The notes beneath the pieces are model-generated. The model worked only from the letters and a program-made list of their open reading frames with translations. It was not told the DNA's origin and did not search any database. The translations under genes and the position numbers were made by a program. From an uncultured Alphaproteobacteria bacterium (GTDB lineage: Bacteria > Pseudomonadota > Alphaproteobacteria > RF32 > CAG-239), in NCBI GenBank assembly GCA_934276635.1, contig CAKQTH010000002.1, positions 124,001 to 188,000 of the forward strand: a stretch of DNA of 64,000 bases. Direction: 5' to 3'. This document shows, piece by piece, positions 60,541 through 64,000 of the stretch. Each line of letters opens with the position of its first letter. The stretch's first letter is position 1.

Positions 60541-60735
60541 TATAGTTTGATGTTGCATTGGTTGATTACTAATGTGAGGTTTGAAAGCCTCTTTTAGGTT
60601 ATCTGTTTTGCAGATATAAAAACTACCTTTTGGTCACAAGGACCGGAAGGTAGTAGAATATATTGAATATACTACACTATTCCTAAAATAGCTTTCAACT
60701 TCCGGTCGCCTCTCATCAAGGCGATTTATTTTTTG
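60541..60735 (+). promoter_or_regulatory. Structured leader RNA of the outer-membrane barrel gene (putative attenuator)
   Basis: It begins near TATAGT (60541-60546), a possible -10 box. Hairpin A is a 13-bp stem, 60623-60635 with 60641-60653 (two G-U pairs, 5-nt loop). Helix P1 pairs 60641-60649 with 60699-60707 (GACCGGAAG/CTTCCGGTC) and competes with hairpin A for its 5' arm. A 7-bp helix TTTTAGG/CCTAAAA (60592-60598, 60682-60688) encloses the region. The end is a terminator-like hairpin TCGCCT/AGGCGA (60706-60724) followed by TTTATTTTTT, sharing its first two bases with P1. Same logic as the leader at 26220-26378. No known riboswitch class is recognised. Confidence 0.55.
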
Positions 60736-60755
60736 TAAAAAGGAGGGAAGCTTAA

Positions 60756-61361
60756 ATGAACAAAATGTTACTATTGGCAGGCACTGCCGCCTGCCTGTTT
60801 GCCGCAAACGCAAACGCTATTGAATTGAAACCTTATGTCGGCGCAAAATTAAAATATGTCGATTTATCCTCTGAGCTGAGCGAAGATGATTCCAATCTAC
60901 TTAATGGTAATGACAATTTAGTCGGATTAAGCATCGCTGTCGGTCTTTCGGCTAAGCTTGAAAGAGGAAGCGTTCGCGCCGAATTGGAAACTAACGCCAA
61001 CTCAGATGCAGAAAAAACATCTTATGCCGGCATTATCAAAACAAAAGTCGAGGCTCAATCCGTTATGTTGAACGGGTATTATGATATTGATACCAAAACA
61101 AAGATTACGCCTTATATCGGCGCCGGTATCGGATATGCAAAGGTTAAAGGCACTGTTTATGTAGACGGAATTAAGCTTGGCAGTATGGACGACAACAATT
61201 TTGCATGGCAGGTCGGTTTCGGCGCATCTTATGCCGTAAACGAACATATCTATCTTGACGCCGGATATCGCTATATGGATTATGGTGATTTTTCAGAAGA
61301 TGGGACAAAACTGGAAACATATGCCAATGAAATTTCCATCGGCGCAAGATATGCCTTTTAG
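60756..61361 (+). CDS. Outer-membrane beta-barrel protein (Opa/OmpA-barrel-like)
   Basis: 201 residues. The signal peptide ends at ANA. Eight or so amphipathic strands follow (ELKPYVGAKLKYVDL, ITPYIGAGIGYAKVKGTVYVDG, FAWQVGFGASYAVNEHIYLDAGYRYMDYGD), ending in the C-terminal phenylalanine (ISIGARYAF) that directs BAM assembly. It is a small porin-like or adhesin-like barrel of the Omp25/OmpA barrel type. Strong AAAGGAGGG ribosome site, preceded by a long structured leader with a terminator-like end, so expression is probably conditional. Confidence 0.85.
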   Translation: MNKMLLLAGTAACLFAANANAIELKPYVGAKLKYVDLSSELSEDDSNLLNGNDNLVGLSIAVGLSAKLERGSVRAELETNANSDAEKTSYAGIIKTKVEAQSVMLNGYYDIDTKTKITPYIGAGIGYAKVKGTVYVDGIKLGSMDDNNFAWQVGFGASYAVNEHIYLDAGYRYMDYGDFSEDGTKLETYANEISIGARYAF

Positions 61362-61382
61362 TTTATAGTCAATATAGGCAAA

Positions 61383-61411
61383 AAAACAGAGGTCTGTTTG
61401 ACCTCTGTTTT
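61383..61411. terminator. Bidirectional terminator
   Basis: AAAACAGAGGTC / GACCTCTGTTTT with a 5-nt loop and A/T runs on both sides, between convergent barrel gene and tolB. Confidence 0.88.
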
Positions 61412-61415
61412 TGTT

Positions 61416-62729
61416 TTATTGCAAAAGCGGCGACCATGCAGGGTCGGAAGCCTCGGTCGGCGTAATAATCTGCCGCTCGTTGTATCCGCTTATGTCTATG
61501 GTAAACAATTTTACCGGCGCGGAGCGTCTGCCGCCGTTATCCTGCCTGAAATACATCAGTACGCGGCCGTTCGGCGACCATGTCGGGCCTTCCACCAAAT
61601 ATCCGTTGGCCAGCAGTCTTTCGCCGGAGCCGTCAGGATACATCACCCCGATATAAAACTGTTTGTTTGCCATTTTTGTAAAGGCGATATAGTCTCCGCG
61701 CGGCGACCAAACCGGAGTTGCATAACGCCCGCGGCCAAAGCTGATGCGCTGAACATTCGAACCGTCGGCGTCCATAACATACAGCTGTTGATCTCCGCCT
61801 CTGTCAGAGTTGAACACAATCTTTGAACCGTCCGGAGAATAGCTCGGAGAAGTGTCTATCGCAGGGTGTTTTGTCAGCTGTTTTGTCGTCCGATTTTTCA
61901 AATCCATCTCATAAATCTCGGTGTTTCCGTTTGCGGCAAAACTGAGCAAAACCTTGCTCGAATCAGGAGAGAACACCGGTGCGAATGTCATTCCGGGGAA
62001 GTGTCCCAAAAGTTCCTGTTTTCCGGTTTCAACATCCATAACATATACTTTCGGTGTATTTCCGACATATGAAAGATAGGTAATTTTCTGCATATTCGGC
62101 GAAAAACGAGGAGTTAAGGCCATATATCTGCCGTTGGTCAAAAACTTGTGGTTTTCGCCGTCCTGATCCATAATCGCCAACCTCTTGACGCGCTTTGTGA
62201 GCGGCCCGCTTTCGGAAATATATACAACGCGGGTATCAAAATATCCTTTTTCGCCGGTCAGACGCTCATAAACCGCATCGGCAATTTTATGAGCAATACG
62301 ACGCCAGTTGTCTTTTTTGGTAGTAAAAGACTGTCCCAAAAGCTGCTGACGGGAAGAAATATCCCACAGGCGAAAATCCACCTTGAGCGAATCTTTATCA
62401 ACTTCGCTAATCGCGCTCTGAATCAAAACCTGCGCCTTTATCGCCTGCCAGTCAACAAACTTCGGCTCGTCATTAATTCCCTTCAAATCCTGAATATATG
62501 ACGATGGCGGCAAAATGCGGAACAATCCCGACCGATCCAAATCCGCAGCCACAACATCGTGAATATTGTTTGCATATCTTCCGATCCAAAAACCTTCGCG
62601 ACTCATACTCGGAAAAGCAATCGGAGTCGGATTGCGCATCGCGCCGTTTACATCAATCTCAAGCTCAGCTTTTGCCGGCATTGAAAACATCAAAAAGCCG
62701 ACCATCAGCATAAATATTCTGAAAAACAT
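61416..62729 (-). CDS. tolB: Tol-Pal system protein TolB
   Basis: 437 residues. A signal peptide ends at AKA, followed by an N-terminal domain (to about 160) and a six-bladed beta-propeller with repeated SPDSSKVLLSF, SYSPDGSKIVFNSDRGGDQQLYVMD, VWSPRGDYIAFTK and WSPNGRVLMYF motifs. TolB is the periplasmic partner of Pal and TolA and helps draw in the outer membrane at division. No tolQRA or pal is adjacent in this window. Divergent from ruvX. Confidence 0.96.
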   Translation of the reverse strand: MFFRIFMLMVGFLMFSMPAKAELEIDVNGAMRNPTPIAFPSMSREGFWIGRYANNIHDVVAADLDRSGLFRILPPSSYIQDLKGINDEPKFVDWQAIKAQVLIQSAISEVDKDSLKVDFRLWDISSRQQLLGQSFTTKKDNWRRIAHKIADAVYERLTGEKGYFDTRVVYISESGPLTKRVKRLAIMDQDGENHKFLTNGRYMALTPRFSPNMQKITYLSYVGNTPKVYVMDVETGKQELLGHFPGMTFAPVFSPDSSKVLLSFAANGNTEIYEMDLKNRTTKQLTKHPAIDTSPSYSPDGSKIVFNSDRGGDQQLYVMDADGSNVQRISFGRGRYATPVWSPRGDYIAFTKMANKQFYIGVMYPDGSGERLLANGYLVEGPTWSPNGRVLMYFRQDNGGRRSAPVKLFTIDISGYNERQIITPTEASDPAWSPLLQ

Positions 62730-62813
62730 TTAACCACCTATAAAATTTTTGAGTTTACTTATTTTCGATAGTAATATAATATTCTTAAAAATCAATTAGC
62801 AAAAAGATGAAAT

Positions 62814-63281
62814 ATGGAATGCCTCACAATTAAAGATTTTAAGCAAAAACTGCCCCCGAAACACGCGGTTTTGGGCTTTGATTTCGGAGAAAAAAGACTC
62901 GGAGTCGCCGTGTCCGATTTGTCGCTTCTGATCGCCACTTCGCAAAAAATTATCTATCGCGCGGATTTTCAAAAAGATATCGCGGAAATAAAAAAAATTG
63001 TTGAAGAAAAACAAATCGGAGGAATTGTCTACGGGCTACCGCTGCAAATGAACGGACTTGAAGGACAAACCGCAGATATGGTCAGAAAATTTGCCGAGCA
63101 GGTTGACGAACAAATCGGGCTTCCGTACGCGTTTTGGGACGAACGGCTGTCCTCATCTGCCGTTGAAAATTTTTTAATCAAAGAAGTTGATATGTCGCGC
63201 CAAAAACGCAAAAAAGTTTTGGACGCTTCGGCCGCCGCTTATATTCTGCAAGGATTTTTAGACGCACTCAAATATGCATAA
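62814..63281 (+). CDS. ruvX: Holliday-junction resolvase-like protein (YqgF/RuvX)
   Basis: 155 residues. RNase H-like fold: VLGFDFGEKRLGVAVSDL (first Asp), GIVYGLPLQMNGLEGQTADMV (GLP-x-MNG motif), FWDERLSSSAVENFL (DER) and the final DASAAAYILQGFLD (Asp). YqgF proteins process the 5' end of 16S rRNA precursors; a Holliday-junction role is also proposed. Its last 43 bases overlap the convergent ampD-like gene. Confidence 0.93.
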   Translation: MECLTIKDFKQKLPPKHAVLGFDFGEKRLGVAVSDLSLLIATSQKIIYRADFQKDIAEIKKIVEEKQIGGIVYGLPLQMNGLEGQTADMVRKFAEQVDEQIGLPYAFWDERLSSSAVENFLIKEVDMSRQKRKKVLDASAAAYILQGFLDALKYA

Positions 63282-63970
63282 GCAACCGCTTTGAGCCGTC
63301 TTATCAAACGCTTATCCGGCAAAATCTTTTGTCCGCCCAGATTGTTCAAAAGCTCCGCCATATCCTTTATACGGCAAATTTTTGAAGGATAAAACCGGCG
63401 GCAAAATGCACACAGCGCCGCGTTTATATCGCTTGTATCATAGCCGATTATCTTTAACAGCTCGGCAACATCATCAGTCTCTGCTTTGTCGGCATCTTTT
63501 GTTTTATACCAAAGCCCCAAACCGTTTTGCGCCAATTTTTTCCACGGAAAAGCCTTTCCGGGATCAGGCTTGCGCTGAGGTGCAACATCAGAATGTCCCA
63601 ATATGTTTTGCGGCAAAATCCCGTATTTTTTTTGCAGTTTTTTCAAAAGGCAAATCAGCGATTTTATCTGTGCCGGAGGATATGCATTTTGCCCCAAACT
63701 CGGCGAGCAGAGCTCAATTCCGATTGATGTTTTGTTCAATAAATCGCGGCCGTGCCAATGGCTTTTTCCGGCGTGCCACGCACAATTTTCTTCCGCCACC
63801 AGCGGCAATATATCGCCGTTTTGCCTGATTATATAATGTGCGGAAACATCGTTTTGTTTAAAACTTAAAACTGCCGATTCCGCATCAAAGGCGCAACAAT
63901 GCACAATCAAAAATTCCACATTGTTCCCTTCTCTTGAAGAAAACGGCAGTTTATCTGTCTTATCGTCCAA
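63239..63970 (-). CDS. ampD: 1,6-anhydro-N-acetylmuramoyl-L-alanine amidase (AmpD-like)
   Basis: Up to 243 residues. The N-terminal domain carries amidase-2/AmpD motifs: FLIVHCCAFD (zinc His), SAHYIIRQNG, CAWHAGKSHWHG, SIGIELCSP (Glu) and ILGHSDVAPQRKPDPGKAFPW (His and Asp). It cleaves the peptide from muropeptides in wall recycling; without a signal peptide it is cytoplasmic. A C-terminal peptidoglycan-binding-like helical domain follows (about 160-243). The open frame starts at a TTG (63970), but a GTG at 63919 behind AAGGGA is a good alternative start. Its 3' end overlaps ruvX. Confidence 0.9.
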   Translation of the reverse strand: MDDKTDKLPFSSREGNNVEFLIVHCCAFDAESAVLSFKQNDVSAHYIIRQNGDILPLVAEENCAWHAGKSHWHGRDLLNKTSIGIELCSPSLGQNAYPPAQIKSLICLLKKLQKKYGILPQNILGHSDVAPQRKPDPGKAFPWKKLAQNGLGLWYKTKDADKAETDDVAELLKIIGYDTSDINAALCAFCRRFYPSKICRIKDMAELLNNLGGQKILPDKRLIRRLKAVAYAYLSASKNPCRI

Positions 63971-63972
63971 AA

Positions 63973-64000
63973 TTATTCAGCTTTCGGAGCCTCAGAATCC
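63973..64000 (-). CDS. C-terminal end of an unidentified gene (cut by window edge)
   Basis: Only the last residues DSEAPKAE and the stop are in the window, two bases before the first possible start of the ampD-like gene. Reading the frame as coding is an inference from its position. Too short to identify. Confidence 0.35.

Overview
This window looks like chromosome from an AT-rich alphaproteobacterium, possibly one of the uncultured host- or gut-associated lineages. That placement is an inference. It rests on the alphaproteobacterial-type LexA box (GAAC-N7-GAAC) before lexA and a close variant before recA, an ATP12-like F1-ATPase assembly factor, a DUF3768 gene, TolB, LolA and AmpD, and a complete mreBCD-mrdA-rodA operon.

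Housekeeping half (1-26190): partial sppA, fabI, a YihY-family membrane protein and SOS-controlled recA come first. They are followed by an uncharacterised gene and a damaged Pmp-like surface passenger. Then come lolA, cytidine deaminase, galU, a 1,448-residue AsmA-like protein, purine nucleoside phosphorylase plus deoA (nucleoside salvage), the rod-shape operon, miaA, a DUF3108 gene, a U32 peptidase-family gene and a full-length autotransporter. The autotransporter has a long structured leader.

Accessory island (about 26400-40860): more AT-rich, with tightly overlapping genes. A plus-strand operon (27030-33546, then a separately promoted kinase to 34281) encodes an adenosine deaminase-like amidohydrolase, a NUDIX hydrolase, a radical SAM enzyme, an HPr-kinase-like P-loop protein split by a frameshift at a slippery A-tract, an APH-type kinase, a shortened MDR dehydrogenase, a P-loop kinase-HAD fusion and a thymidylate-kinase-like protein. 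A convergent minus-strand operon (38418-34271) carries the same three classes again: a NUDIX hydrolase, two radical SAM enzymes (one B12-binding-like, one SPASM) and an adenosine deaminase-like protein. I recognise no described pathway. The simplest reading is a system that makes, modifies or destroys a nucleoside- or nucleotide-derived molecule. The island tail holds a DUF3768 gene, a nuclease-fold-like gene, degenerate repeats and a GC-rich block, and it ends at tRNA-Glu.

Right half (40980-64000): a divergent polysaccharide deacetylase, lysS, lexA, three tandem VirB2-like genes, two tiny membrane proteins each ending in its own terminator, and a cyclophilin. Next come a three-gene ATP-grasp / inactive transglutaminase / retropepsin-like operon, a pentapeptide-repeat protein coupled to a degenerate VirD4-like protein, rarA, a pseudouridine synthase, a second AsmA-like protein, the ATP12-like gene, a cysteine-rich protein and a repeat protein. 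The window closes with an outer-membrane barrel whose leader resembles the autotransporter leader, then tolB, ruvX and ampD.
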